DNA of 64,000 nucleotides, taken from the NCBI RefSeq assembly GCF_031844685.1, contig NZ_CP134608.1, forward strand, positions 39,522-103,521, written 5' to 3'. The notes below the pieces were generated by a model that searched no databases, was not told the DNA's origin, and saw only the letters and a list, made by a program, of their open reading frames with translations. The stretch's first letter is position 1, and the number at the start of each line of letters is the position of its first letter. Shown in pieces: positions 26,565-35,200 of this stretch. The stretch is from Streptomyces sp. ITFR-21 (GTDB taxonomy: Bacteria; Actinomycetota; Actinomycetes; Streptomycetales; Streptomycetaceae). A program made the position numbers and the translations under genes.

Positions 26565-27750
26565 AGGCGGCGTCCCGACCGCGCTCGCCGTCACCGACTC
26601 CCCGACCATCGACCTCACACTCACCGGCACCGGTACCACGGCCGACCCGTACGACGTGACCGCCGAGGTGATCCTCGACCCGGCGCCGCCGGGCGGCGGT
26701 GACCAGCTCCTCCAGTCCGGCCCCGAGGGCCTGTCGCTGGAGTGCGCCGACGTCCGCGGCTGCATCAGCGCGGAGGGGCCGGCGACGTACGACCCGGTCA
26801 CCGGCGAGATCGGCGTGACGCTGTCCGCGGACGCGGGCAACACCACGGTGCTCGGGACCGATGGTGGGATCTACACTCCGGCCGGGGTGGCCACCGTGCT
26901 CCAGGGCGGGGACACGAACACCGTGGACACCACCGCCACCGGCAGCGGTACGGCCGGCGACCCGTACGTGGTCGAGGCCGACGTCATCGTGGCGCCGGAG
27001 CCGAACGGCCTGGAGGCAGGGCCGGACGGTCTGCTCGTCGCACCGTCAGCGGATGCTGGCAACGAGCTGGTGATCGGCGCGGACGGGCGCCTGTTCGTGC
27101 CCGCGCCGCCGCCGTTGGAAATCGGGTGCGGTCTCCAGGGGGCCGGCACCGCGGCTTCGCCGCTCGCGGCACTGCCGATCGCCGGTGCCCGTCTGTGGGC
27201 GGACGACTGGGGCTGCGACGCGGCGGCCAACTCGACGCTGCACTGCGACCCGGACACCGGCGCGCTGTGGACGCCTCCGGACCACTACACGGCCGAGGAT
27301 CACATCTACGTCGAGCACTTCAACGGAGGGTTCGCCACCCCCATCACGAACACGGGTGGCTGGGCCATCATCAACCCCGGGGCCAGCCAGTCCTTCGCGA
27401 TCCCGGCCAACTTCCAGGGCAACCAGTGCCGGACCTGGGGTTTCGTCATCACCGCGTCCGGCACCTGGGACATCAACCACACGGCGGACGCGGCATTCCA
27501 GCTTGGCTACGTCGAGGTCTACGACGGCAACCCGGCGACGGTGCGCCCCCTGTGGGGTCCGATCACCGCCCTCGGCGCCGCACGCCGCACCCGGGACAAC
27601 GGCACGGTCACCGACTCCGGATGGAACATCCCGGCGGCGTCGGGCCGCACGGTCACCCTGTATCCGGCGATCAACGTCACGGCCGGGTCCGTAACGATCA
27701 ACTCGTGGGTCACGGACGCCACGATCATCACCACCACGAACACCCCGTAA
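26452..27750 (+). CDS. Tail fibre-like protein with cysteine-rich adaptor
   Basis: 432 residues, ATG with AGGAGG upstream. It has the same 37-residue adaptor as the preceding gene, then tandem beta-repeats of the pattern VTLSADAGNTTVLGTDGGIYTP / VAPSADAGNELVIGADGRLFVP. These are typical of phage fibre stems. A C-terminal domain from about 285 is rich in aromatic residues and Asn (HFNGGFATPITNTGGW) and may be the receptor-binding or lectin-like head. There is no chaperone gene beside it. Confidence 0.8.
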   Translation: MSCCDERHCECVVLAGPGATVDGDGSTTAPYVIGATGGGGVPTALAVTDSPTIDLTLTGTGTTADPYDVTAEVILDPAPPGGGDQLLQSGPEGLSLECADVRGCISAEGPATYDPVTGEIGVTLSADAGNTTVLGTDGGIYTPAGVATVLQGGDTNTVDTTATGSGTAGDPYVVEADVIVAPEPNGLEAGPDGLLVAPSADAGNELVIGADGRLFVPAPPPLEIGCGLQGAGTAASPLAALPIAGARLWADDWGCDAAANSTLHCDPDTGALWTPPDHYTAEDHIYVEHFNGGFATPITNTGGWAIINPGASQSFAIPANFQGNQCRTWGFVITASGTWDINHTADAAFQLGYVEVYDGNPATVRPLWGPITALGAARRTRDNGTVTDSGWNIPAASGRTVTLYPAINVTAGSVTINSWVTDATIITTTNTP

Positions 27751-27760
27751 GGAGCACGCA

Positions 27761-27988
27761 ATGGCCACAGAGCCCGGACCCGAGTTCGGTGTCTTCTTCA
27801 CCTCGCCGGACGGCACCTCCCTGATGCGGTCCCTCGGCGTGCTGCCCCCGCCGGAGGGGTGGATCCCCATCTCGGCCGAGGAGTTCAACGCGGCCATGGC
27901 CGAGCACCACCCCGAGCAGGGGCCGATCAACATGCTCGGGGTCAAGCCCGCTGGGGAGACACCGGCGAAGGCCGCGGCCAAGCAGTAG
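27761..27988 (+). CDS. Small hypothetical protein
   Basis: 75 residues; ATG with AAGGAG eight bases upstream. MATEPGPEFGVFFTSPDG opens a small alpha/beta protein with EGWIPISAEEFNAAMAEHH and an Ala/Lys tail. Last gene before the major tail protein leader. Function unknown. Confidence 0.72.
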   Translation: MATEPGPEFGVFFTSPDGTSLMRSLGVLPPPEGWIPISAEEFNAAMAEHHPEQGPINMLGVKPAGETPAKAAAKQ

Positions 27989-28016
27989 AGCCCGGCCCCG
28001 GGGGGAACGCCCCGGA

Positions 28017-28078
28017 TACACTGCGATACGTAGCCGCTGGTTTTGGGCCGGGCCTCCAGGAGTCGTATGGAGGTTCCC
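28017..28078 (+). promoter_or_regulatory. Leader element B of the major tail gene
   Basis: TACACT (28017-28022), 11 bases, motif CCGCTGGTTTTGGGCCGGGC (28034-28053), then a stem CCTCCA (28053-28058) with TGGAGG (28068-28073). The outer GGG/CCC can extend the stem. The stem includes the ribosome site GGAGG. The start codon is 28 bases after the motif. A small CCGGGG/CCCCGG hairpin precedes it. Confidence 0.6.
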
Positions 28079-28081
28079 GGC

Positions 28082-28786
28082 ATGACCTGTCCCCTGATCG
28101 CCAACGCCGACGTCATGCGGCTCACCCGGGTTGACGGCTGCGGCCGGCCAATCTGCGGCGACGACAACGCCTTCGTCTTCGACTGCTTCGCCTCATTGCA
28201 GATGAACGCCAACACCGACGACGGCACAGACGTCAAGTACACGGCCGCCAACGGCAAGGTGTGCGGGTTCAAAAAGGGCTGCCCCTCGTTCAACGGATAC
28301 GACGCTGAGCTGGACTTTTACAGCGTCAGCCCCGAGCTGATCGAGATCGCCACCGGCAACCCGGTCGTGTACGGGTTCGACGGCAGGCCCATCGGCTACG
28401 ACGACTGCTCGATCCAGTGCAACAGCGGCTTCGCCATCGAACTGTGGGCCGAGGTCCTGAACTCGGACGCCTGCTCCGCGACCGGCACGGGTGACGGGGC
28501 GTGGATCTACTTCCTGCTGCCGTGGGTCACAAATGGCCTGCTCGGAGACCTGGAGGTCGGCAGTGAGGCCGTGACGCTGACCCTCACCGGGGCAACACGG
28601 GCTGGCGGCGGCTGGGGCGTCGGTCCGTACGACGTCCTCGCCAAGGACGCCACCGGGGCGGCCGGCCCGCTCCTCACCCCGCTCGGTTCCACCTGCCACC
28701 GCCGCACCATGGTGACGACCATCGCCCCGCCTGAGCCGACGTGCGAGTACGTGCCGGTCACGGGCGGCCTCTGCCTGGCGTCGTGA
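28082..28786 (+). CDS. Major tail protein
   Basis: 234 residues from the ATG at 28082. It starts TCPLIANADVMRLTRVDGCG. It is assigned by its place before the connector and chaperone genes, its size, and a single compact beta-rich domain with YDAELDFYSVSPELIEIATG, a segment seen in siphovirus tail-tube proteins. Eleven or so cysteines suggest disulfide stabilisation of the tube. It has a private leader like those of the capsid and tape-measure genes, as expected for an abundant product. GTGA overlap with the next gene. Confidence 0.82.
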   Translation: MTCPLIANADVMRLTRVDGCGRPICGDDNAFVFDCFASLQMNANTDDGTDVKYTAANGKVCGFKKGCPSFNGYDAELDFYSVSPELIEIATGNPVVYGFDGRPIGYDDCSIQCNSGFAIELWAEVLNSDACSATGTGDGAWIYFLLPWVTNGLLGDLEVGSEAVTLTLTGATRAGGGWGVGPYDVLAKDATGAAGPLLTPLGSTCHRRTMVTTIAPPEPTCEYVPVTGGLCLAS

Positions 28787-29505
28787 CCGTGGCCGCGCCG
28801 GACCTCGTGATCCCGGTGCGGGAAGGGGCCGCCTCCGAGGAACTGCGCTACGCGCTGCGCTCGGTGGCGGCCCACCTTCCGCACGGCCGGGTGTGGCTCG
28901 TCGGCCACCGCCCCCCGTGGGCGGTCAACGTCGAGCACCTGCCGACCCGGCAGACGGGCACCAAGTACCAGAACACCACCGCGGCGGTGCGCGCCGCGTG
29001 CGAGCACCCGGGGGTCTCGGAGCAGTTCGTCCTCAGCAATGACGACTTCTTCCTGATGCACCCTCAGCCGGACGGCATGCCGGTCCTCCACCGCGGCCCC
29101 GTCCGGAACGTGGAGGCCTACTACGCCGCGCGGGCCTCGGGCCTTTATCTGCGCGGGATGCGGGACACCGCCCGTCTCCTGGTGAGCCTCGGCCACCCTG
29201 ACCCGATGTCGTACGAGCTGCACGTGCCGATGACCGTCGACAAGGCCGGGATGCTCGCGGCCCTGGACACCGGCCGGCACCTGGCCGTCGTCCATAAGCG
29301 CACGCTCTACGGCAACCTTGCCGGACTCGGCGGCACGCAGATCCGTGACGTGAAAGTCCTCCACCGGGCACCCCACGGGTACGGGCCGAACAGCCGATTC
29401 CTGTCAACGATGCCGGACTCCTTCGCCAACGGGCACGTCGGCCAGTTCATCCGCGACGCGTTCCGGCGACCGTCGCCCTACGAGAAGCCCGCCGGGAGGC
29501 GCTGA
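28783..29505 (+). CDS. Stealth-like sugar-phosphate transferase
   Basis: 240 residues, GTG overlapping the tail-tube stop. It fits conserved region 2 of the Stealth family: SEELRYALRSVAAHLPHGRVW, then LPTRQTGTKYQNTTAAVRA and the acidic catalytic-type block FVLSNDDFFLMHP. A later YELHVPMTVDKAGM could be the following conserved region. Stealth proteins are hexose- or N-acetylhexosamine-1-phosphate transferases that act on surface polysaccharides. This copy is shorter, lacks an obvious region 1, and lies inside the tail operon. It might glycosylate tail proteins or alter the host surface; the target is unknown. Confidence 0.78.
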   Translation: MTVAAPDLVIPVREGAASEELRYALRSVAAHLPHGRVWLVGHRPPWAVNVEHLPTRQTGTKYQNTTAAVRAACEHPGVSEQFVLSNDDFFLMHPQPDGMPVLHRGPVRNVEAYYAARASGLYLRGMRDTARLLVSLGHPDPMSYELHVPMTVDKAGMLAALDTGRHLAVVHKRTLYGNLAGLGGTQIRDVKVLHRAPHGYGPNSRFLSTMPDSFANGHVGQFIRDAFRRPSPYEKPAGRR

Positions 29506-30342
29506 ATGCCGATCCAGATCGGCCCGTGCGAGGCCTGGCCGGTGGAGCTGTGCTGCGACCTGCCCGAGGATCTGGACCCGGCCGTCATCACCCGGTGGCA
29601 GCTCATCGCCTCGCAAACGCTGTGGGCCATGTCCGGGCGACGGTGGGGGCCGTGCCCGGTGACGGTGCGCCCCTGCCGGCGCAGCTGCCTGGACTCCGGT
29701 CCGATCAGTTGGCAGGCCGGTATCGGCAACGGCGGGTGGGTGCCGTACATCGGCACTGACGGGGCCTGGCGCAACGCCTCGGTGGCGTGCGGGTGCGGCT
29801 CCTCGTGCTCGTGCGGGGAGCTGTGCGAGGTGAAGCTCCCCGGCCCGGTGTACGACGTGGTGTCGGTCAACGTGGACGGCGTGGACCTGGTGCCGGAGGC
29901 ATACCGGGTGGACGCCCCCGGGATGCTCGTGCGCACCGACGGGGAATGCTGGCCCACCTGCCAGGACATGGCGCTGCCTGCGGGCGAGGACGGCACCTTC
30001 ACCGTGACGTACCGGTGGGGCCTGCCCCTGGACGAGGCCGCCATCGCCGCCGTCAGCGACTTGACGTGTGAGCTGGTGAAGTCCTGCCTGCCCGCCGGTA
30101 CGTGCGGGCCGTGCCGCCTGCCGGGCAACGTGACCAAGCTGGCCCGCCAGGGCTCCACCATGTCCACCCGTCAGGGTGTGACGGTCACGGACTACGACCC
30201 GTCGCTGCTGTTCACCGAGGGGCGTACCGGCCTGCTGCTCGTCGACCTGTGGCTCACGGCGGTCAACCCCTACCGGCTCACCTCCCCGTCCCGGGTCTAC
30301 AGCCCGGACTACAAGCCCCCGAGGGTGACGACATGGCCGTGA
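29506..30342 (+). CDS. Head-to-tail adaptor, cysteine-rich
   Basis: 278 residues from ATG directly after the previous stop. The opening ITRWQLIASQTLWAMSGRRWG and the later AVSDLTCELVKSCLPAGTC helices are typical of the adaptor (gp6/gp15-like) proteins of actinophages. Its middle carries a dense cysteine cluster (CGCGSSCSCGELCEV). The C-terminal block DYDPSLLFTEGRTGLLLVD is also seen in such adaptors. It docks on the portal and starts the connector. Overlaps the next gene by ten bases. Confidence 0.72.
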   Translation: MPIQIGPCEAWPVELCCDLPEDLDPAVITRWQLIASQTLWAMSGRRWGPCPVTVRPCRRSCLDSGPISWQAGIGNGGWVPYIGTDGAWRNASVACGCGSSCSCGELCEVKLPGPVYDVVSVNVDGVDLVPEAYRVDAPGMLVRTDGECWPTCQDMALPAGEDGTFTVTYRWGLPLDEAAIAAVSDLTCELVKSCLPAGTCGPCRLPGNVTKLARQGSTMSTRQGVTVTDYDPSLLFTEGRTGLLLVDLWLTAVNPYRLTSPSRVYSPDYKPPRVTTWP

Positions 30343-30920
30343 GCCCCCTGGCCGTGCACACGATGGCCGAGACCGTGCTGGGGTGCGTGTGCGCCATGCT
30401 GGACCAGACGGCCGCGGAGGTGGAGGGCCAGCCCGGTTGTCCGTGCCGGGCCTGCGTCGTCCCCGGCCCTCCGGCATGGGACGGATGCGCTGACCCGTGC
30501 GGCCCCGCGGAGAGCGTCGGCGGGCAACTCACCGTCCACGTCGCCCGCATCTACCCGTCCTCCTCCTTCCCGGCCGAGGACCGCACGGTCCTGGGCACGC
30601 GCGGTTGCCTCGTGCCGGCGACGGCGGTCGAACTCGTCATCACCCTGTTGCGGTGTGTCCCGACCATCGACGAGCACGGGTGCCCGCCCACCTGCGAGGA
30701 GCTGGCAGCCGCGGCCCAGATCGTCCACGTGGATACCGCCAGCGTCTACAACGCGCTGCTGTGCTGCCTGCCGTCGACGGGCACCAGGCGCCGCGGCCCG
30801 CAGTTCCTGATGGGCGCGCACCGCGTCCTGGAGTCCCAAGGCGGTTGCGGGGGCATTGAGCAGCGCGTCACTGTGGCGCTGCCCGGCTGCGGCTGCCCGG
30901 CCGAGGAGGAGAGCCCGTGA
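30333..30920 (+). CDS. Connector/head-tail protein, cysteine-rich
   Basis: 195 residues, ATG within the preceding gene. Starts AVSPLAVHTMAETVLGCVC; contains ten or more cysteines including CPCRACVVPG and CPPTCEEL. Fold and position between the adaptor and the HK97-gp10-like gene suggest a head-tail connector or stopper. No motif allows a firmer name. GTGA overlap with the next gene. Confidence 0.68.
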   Translation: MAVSPLAVHTMAETVLGCVCAMLDQTAAEVEGQPGCPCRACVVPGPPAWDGCADPCGPAESVGGQLTVHVARIYPSSSFPAEDRTVLGTRGCLVPATAVELVITLLRCVPTIDEHGCPPTCEELAAAAQIVHVDTASVYNALLCCLPSTGTRRRGPQFLMGAHRVLESQGGCGGIEQRVTVALPGCGCPAEEESP

Positions 30921-31294
30921 GCGTAGAGGTCACCATCGACCCAGGCCGGATCGCGCGCCTCCTGCGGCTGCGCAACGGCCCCGTGGAACGCAAGCTCCGG
31001 GAGCGCACGGAGCGGGTGGAGGCCATCGCCAAGCGCGAGGCCCCCGGCCACATGGGGGACTTCATCAGCTCCGACGTGGTGGAGAGCCCGCGCGGGCTGC
31101 AAGGGGTCATCACCTGCAACCACCCGGCCGTGCAGTACGTCCTGCGCGGCACCCGCCCGCACATCATCCGCCCCCGCCGCGCTCGCGCCCTGCGCTTCGA
31201 GGTCGGCGGGCGGGTGGTGTTCTCCAAGCTGGTCCACCACCCGGGCACGGACGCCAACGACTTCCTCGGCCGGGCGCTCCGCGAAGGCCGCTGA
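30917..31294 (+). CDS. HK97 gp10-like tail-completion protein
   Basis: 125 residues, GTG. VEAIAKREAPGHMGDFISS, then HPAVQYVLRGTRPHIIRPR and the closing HPGTDANDFLGRAL match the HK97-gp10/tail-completion family, in which an N-terminal helix precedes a small barrel. Placed between connector and chaperone genes as usual. Confidence 0.82.
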   Translation: MSVEVTIDPGRIARLLRLRNGPVERKLRERTERVEAIAKREAPGHMGDFISSDVVESPRGLQGVITCNHPAVQYVLRGTRPHIIRPRRARALRFEVGGRVVFSKLVHHPGTDANDFLGRALREGR

Positions 31295-31311
31295 CCGGCC
31301 GTCCCGGCCCC

Positions 31312-31395
31312 GCGGTGCCCTGTCCGGGCACGGTTACCCTTCCCCGTACGCCGCTGGTTTTGGGCCGGGCGACCGCACCGGAGACAGGGCACCGC
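31312..31395 (+). promoter_or_regulatory. Leader element C of the tail chaperone gene, with two competing hairpins
   Basis: TACCCT (31335-31340), 10 bases, motif CCGCTGGTTTTGGGCCGGGC (31351-31370). GCGGTGCCCTGTC (31312-31324) is the exact complement of GACAGGGCACCGC (31383-31395), which lies across the ribosome site. The same upstream bases can instead form GTGCCC/GGGCAC (31315-31331), a terminator-like hairpin. The start codon is 26 bases after the motif. Confidence 0.6.
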
Positions 31396-31396
31396 C

Positions 31397-31939
31397 GTGC
31401 AGAAGACTTTCGCGCTCCACACCGAACCCCACGTCGCCGACATCGGCGACACGCAACTGCTGTTCCAGCCCGAGGTCATGGGCGATGACTTCATGGAGGC
31501 ATACACCGCGCTCCGCGAGACTCAGCAGGCCAGCGGCGTCAACCCCGATGAGCTGGACGGCCTGGACCCGGAGCAGCTCCGCAGGGTCTCGCGCGGGATG
31601 CGCGGCTTCCTCGCGTACCTGATGCTCCCGGAGTCCGCGGAGCTGTTCACCCGCCTGGACGTGATCAAGGGCGGCAAGGTCCTCAAGTCCTTCACGGACC
31701 CGGAGGAGGCCGACGCCTACGCCGCGGCGGTCAAGGGCGGCGGCGCCAAGGTGACGTATCACCTCCGGCTGCCGGACCGCGTCTTGGTGGAGCTGCTGGA
31801 GTGGACGGTCTCCCTGTTCAGCGGAGGCCAGCGCCCTCCTACGTCGTCTGGAGGCTCTGCGAAAGCATCGCCGCCTCCTGGGATTCGTGGGACGGCAGTC
31901 TCGCCCTCCAAGGCATCGACCCGCGCTCGTGGCCGCTGA
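31397..31939 (+). CDS. Tail assembly chaperone (G-like)
   Basis: 180 residues from GTG. The first 145 residues are helical and acidic (VMGDDFMEAYTALRETQQ ... LLEWTVSLFSGGQ), as in gpG-type chaperones that coat the tape measure. The last 35 (SSGGSAKASPPPGIRG...) read like out-of-frame sequence. That suggests that ribosomes often leave this frame near 31840 and continue in the -1 frame, as in most siphoviruses. Confidence 0.75.
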   Translation: MQKTFALHTEPHVADIGDTQLLFQPEVMGDDFMEAYTALRETQQASGVNPDELDGLDPEQLRRVSRGMRGFLAYLMLPESAELFTRLDVIKGGKVLKSFTDPEEADAYAAAVKGGGAKVTYHLRLPDRVLVELLEWTVSLFSGGQRPPTSSGGSAKASPPPGIRGTAVSPSKASTRARGR

Positions 31940-32169
31940 GGCGGATGCTCAACGCGGCTGAGGCGGCCATGGAGTCCGCGGCCGACGACGACGCCGAGCG
32001 TGCCCGCAACCGGGCCAAGCTGTACGCCCCGCCGCGCGGCACGCGCCGTGGTGGGGGCGGCCGGCGAGTACGCCCGCCGGGGGCCGGGCTGGACATGGCG
32101 TCCGCGCAGGCCCTCGCCGCGCAGCTCGCGGCCGAGGACGCCAGACTCACCGGAGGCGCCACCAGCTAG
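31801..32169 (+). CDS. Tail assembly chaperone extension (T-like, -1 frame)
   Basis: A frame -1 relative to the G-like gene, open from far upstream and ending at 32169. The protein-like part starts around SYVVWRLCESIAASWDSWDG and goes on to LRRMLNAAEAAMESAADDDAE, which resembles gpT-type extensions. The listed start (GTG) is only the first in-frame start codon; a G-T fusion by frameshift is more likely. I cannot identify a classical X-XXY-YYZ slippery site. The C-rich GCGCCCTCC near 31831 is the only candidate and is weak. Confidence 0.6.
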   Translation: MDGLPVQRRPAPSYVVWRLCESIAASWDSWDGSLALQGIDPRSWPLRRMLNAAEAAMESAADDDAERARNRAKLYAPPRGTRRGGGGRRVRPPGAGLDMASAQALAAQLAAEDARLTGGATS

Positions 32170-32177
32170 TCTGTGCT

Positions 32178-32254
32178 GTACGGCAGGGCTACGCCCTCGC
32201 CGTACGCCGCTGGTTTTGGGCCGGGCAACCATCCACGCACTCGTGGGGTTGCCC
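32178..32254 (+). promoter_or_regulatory. Leader element D of the tape-measure gene
   Basis: A hairpin GTACGGCAGGGC/GCCCTCGCCGTAC (32178-32205, one bulge) contains TACGCC (32190). The motif CCGCTGGTTTTGGGCCGGGC follows at 32207-32226. Then GGGCAACC-AT-CCACG (32223-32237) pairs with CGTGG-GGTTGCCC (32242-32254), a 13-bp helix with one bulge ending one base before the GTG. No ribosome site is visible. Confidence 0.6.
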
Positions 32255-32255
32255 G

Positions 32256-35200
32256 GTGGCCGGCGAAGACGACTACGGCTCAGCCCGCATCACGATCACC
32301 CTGGACGAAACCGGGGTCGTCACGGATGCGCGTGACCTGGCCATCCAGATTTCGCGGACGCTGGACCGCGGCACCCGCACCATCGGCACGACGATCCGCC
32401 GCAACATTCAGCGGGGGCTCGATGCCGCTGCCGTAAGCGTCCAGGTCGACCCGGACCTGAGCCGGTTCGACCGGCAGCTCGTCCGGGGGCTGCGGGACCT
32501 CAACGGGATCAACATCCCGGTCCTCCCGGACCTGAGCCGGTTCGAGGCCGAGCTCCTTGCCGGGCTGCGGGGGCTGGAGATCCGCGTCCCGGTCGTCCCG
32601 GACTTCACCGGGTTCGATGTCCGAATCCGGGCGCACCGCCCGCCGTCGATCGGCGTCCCGGTCACGGCCGACGTCAGTGGCTTCTCCCGGTCACTGCGCC
32701 TGCTCACCGGCACCGCGAGCACGGTCGGGAAGCTCCTGCTCAAGGGGCTCAAGTTCGCCGCGATCGGCGCGAGCGCGCTGTCCGCGGCCAGCAACCTGGC
32801 GTCCTTCGGAGCGTCGCTGGCCCCGGCGATCGGGATCGTCGCTGCGCTGCCCGCTGCGGTGCTGGGCGGGGTCGCCGCCATGGGCGCGCTCAAGCTCGCC
32901 TTGTCCGGCGTCTCCGACGCCTTCGGCGCGGCCCTCGGGGACGACGAGAAGAAGTTCGAGGAGGCCCTTAAGGGGCTGTCCCCCGCTGCCCAGTCCGTCG
33001 CTAAGGAGCTGCGGGCGGTAAAGCCGCAGCTCGACGCCCTCAAGTCCACCGTCCAGGACGCTTTTTTCAAGCCCCTGGCCGGACAGATCACGGCCGTTGC
33101 CAAGGCCCTTGCGGGGCCGCTGAAGACCGGCCTGTCCACGATCAGCGGGCAGTTCGGCCTTGCCGGGGAACGGGTGGCGAATTTCGTCACCTCGGCGACC
33201 GGGGTCCGCTCGATCAGCCAGGTCCTCACGGCGGCCGGCGCCGCCACCAAGGGCCTCGCGGTCGCTATTGGCCTCGTCGTTTCCGGGTTCGTCCAGGTCG
33301 GCGGGGCCGTCGCGGCGGCCTTCGGTACGCAGGTCGGCACCGCGATCGGCAACGCCGGGGCCAAGCTCGGGGCCTTCCTCCAGCAGGCCGCCGCCGGGGG
33401 CCAGGCCGTCGCATGGGTCAAGGGCGCGCTGACGGTCTTCGACCAGCTCGGCGACGTCCTGGGCCAGGTCGGCGGCCTGGCCGCGGACCTGTTCAAGGCG
33501 CTCAACGCCGGGGGCGGCGGCCAACTGGCCGGGCTGGCAACGATCTTCGGGGCCGTCCGTACGGCCGTCCAGCCGCTGCTGCCGCTGATCACCGAGCTGT
33601 CGCGGCTCGCGAACGCCGTTCTGGCCGGGGCCATCAAGGTCCTGTCCGCGGCCTTGACGCCGGTCATCGCGGCGTTGTCGAGCAGCCTGCTGCCGCTGCT
33701 CCCGCAGATCACCAAGGGCTTCACCGCCTTCGCCGCCGGCATCGCCCCCCTGGCGGCGCAGCTCGGCTCCGGGCTCGGGGGGGCGCTGTCCTCGCTGCTG
33801 CCGCCCCTGGTCCAGCTCGGGGCCGCGCTGCTGAACGGCGGGCTGCTGCCGCTTTTCGGCGCCCTGGTCGGCGCGGTCAATGCGCTCTTGCCGGCCGTGG
33901 CCGGCCTGGTGCCGATCCTGACCGGCGCGCTTTTGCCGGCCTTCTCGCAGCTGATCGGGATCGTCGCCCCGCTGGTCCAGACCCTGGGGGTGACCCTGGC
34001 GCCGGTCATCACCCAGGTGGGCCAGTTGCTGGCCGGGGTCTTGGTCGCCGGGCTCAAGATCGTTCTGCCGCTGATCAAGCCCTTGATCGACTTCGCGTTT
34101 GGGCTGGTCAACGCGCTGCTGCCGCTGGTGCCGGTGCTCACCCTGGTGGCCGATGCCCTGGGGGACGCGCTAGGTCAGGCCGCAAAGGATCTTGTTCCGC
34201 TGCTCGGGTCAGTCGGCGACTCGATCAACCGGACCGTGGTCGCGCTGGCGCCGCTGATCGACCTGGCGGTGAAGGCGCTGCTGCCGGTCCTGCCGCAGCT
34301 CGTCGGGGCCTTCAATGACCTGGTCCTGGCGCTGGTGCCGCTCTTGCCGGCCGTCGCTGACCTGGTGGTGGCCCTGGCCCCTTTCGAGGCCGTTGCGTTG
34401 ACGCTGGACCGCTACGTCATCGCCATCGCCGCGGCCCTGGCCCGGTGGCTGATCATCGAGCCGCTGATCGGGATCGTCATCGGCCTGGTCGACGCCGTCG
34501 TCGGCCTGGCGGACGGGCTGGCCTTCCTCGTCAACGGCGTGGCCGCCCTGCCTGGCCTGATCGTCGCCGCGCTGTCGCTGCTGGGCTCGGCCATCTCCAC
34601 CGCCTTCACCGCGGCGCTGTCGGCAGCGCAGACGGCGGTGAGCGTGAGCGTTCAGGCGATCATCGGTTTTTTCGTCGCGCTCCCCGGCCGGATCGTCGCG
34701 GGGCTGGTGGCGCTGCCCGGCCTGCTGCTGAGCGCCTTCACGTCCGCCATCGCCTTCGCCGTGATCGGCATCCTCACCGCGCTGGCCGCTCTGGTGTTCC
34801 TCTTCACCCGGCTGCCAACGGACATCGCCAACGGGCTGGTGTCGCTGGGCGCGATCATCGCCTCCGCCTTCGCCCGCGGCTTCTCGGCGGCGCTCTCGGC
34901 CACGCTCACCTTCATCGGTCAGGCGGCCTCGTTTTTCTCCACCCTGCCCGGCCGGATCGGCACGGCTCTGGCGGCCCTGCCTGGCCGGATCGCCACGGTG
35001 TTCCGCACGGCCACCTCCTCGGCGCTCAGCGGCGCGTCCTCGCTGTCCTCACAGGTCGTCTCGTACCTGGGGGGCCTGCCCAGCAGGATCGGGTCGGCCC
35101 TGTCCGGGATCGGGTCGAGAATCGGCAGCGCGATCAGCTCGGCCACCGGGTCCGCGACCCGGGCGGCCTCCGGCCTGATCTCGGCCGTGGTCAAGCTGTT

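Noticed and set aside
32408..34141. A 577-codon reverse frame opposite the tape measure
   Set aside because: Ser/Thr/Pro/Ala-rich shadow; the forward protein has the typical tape-measure layout.
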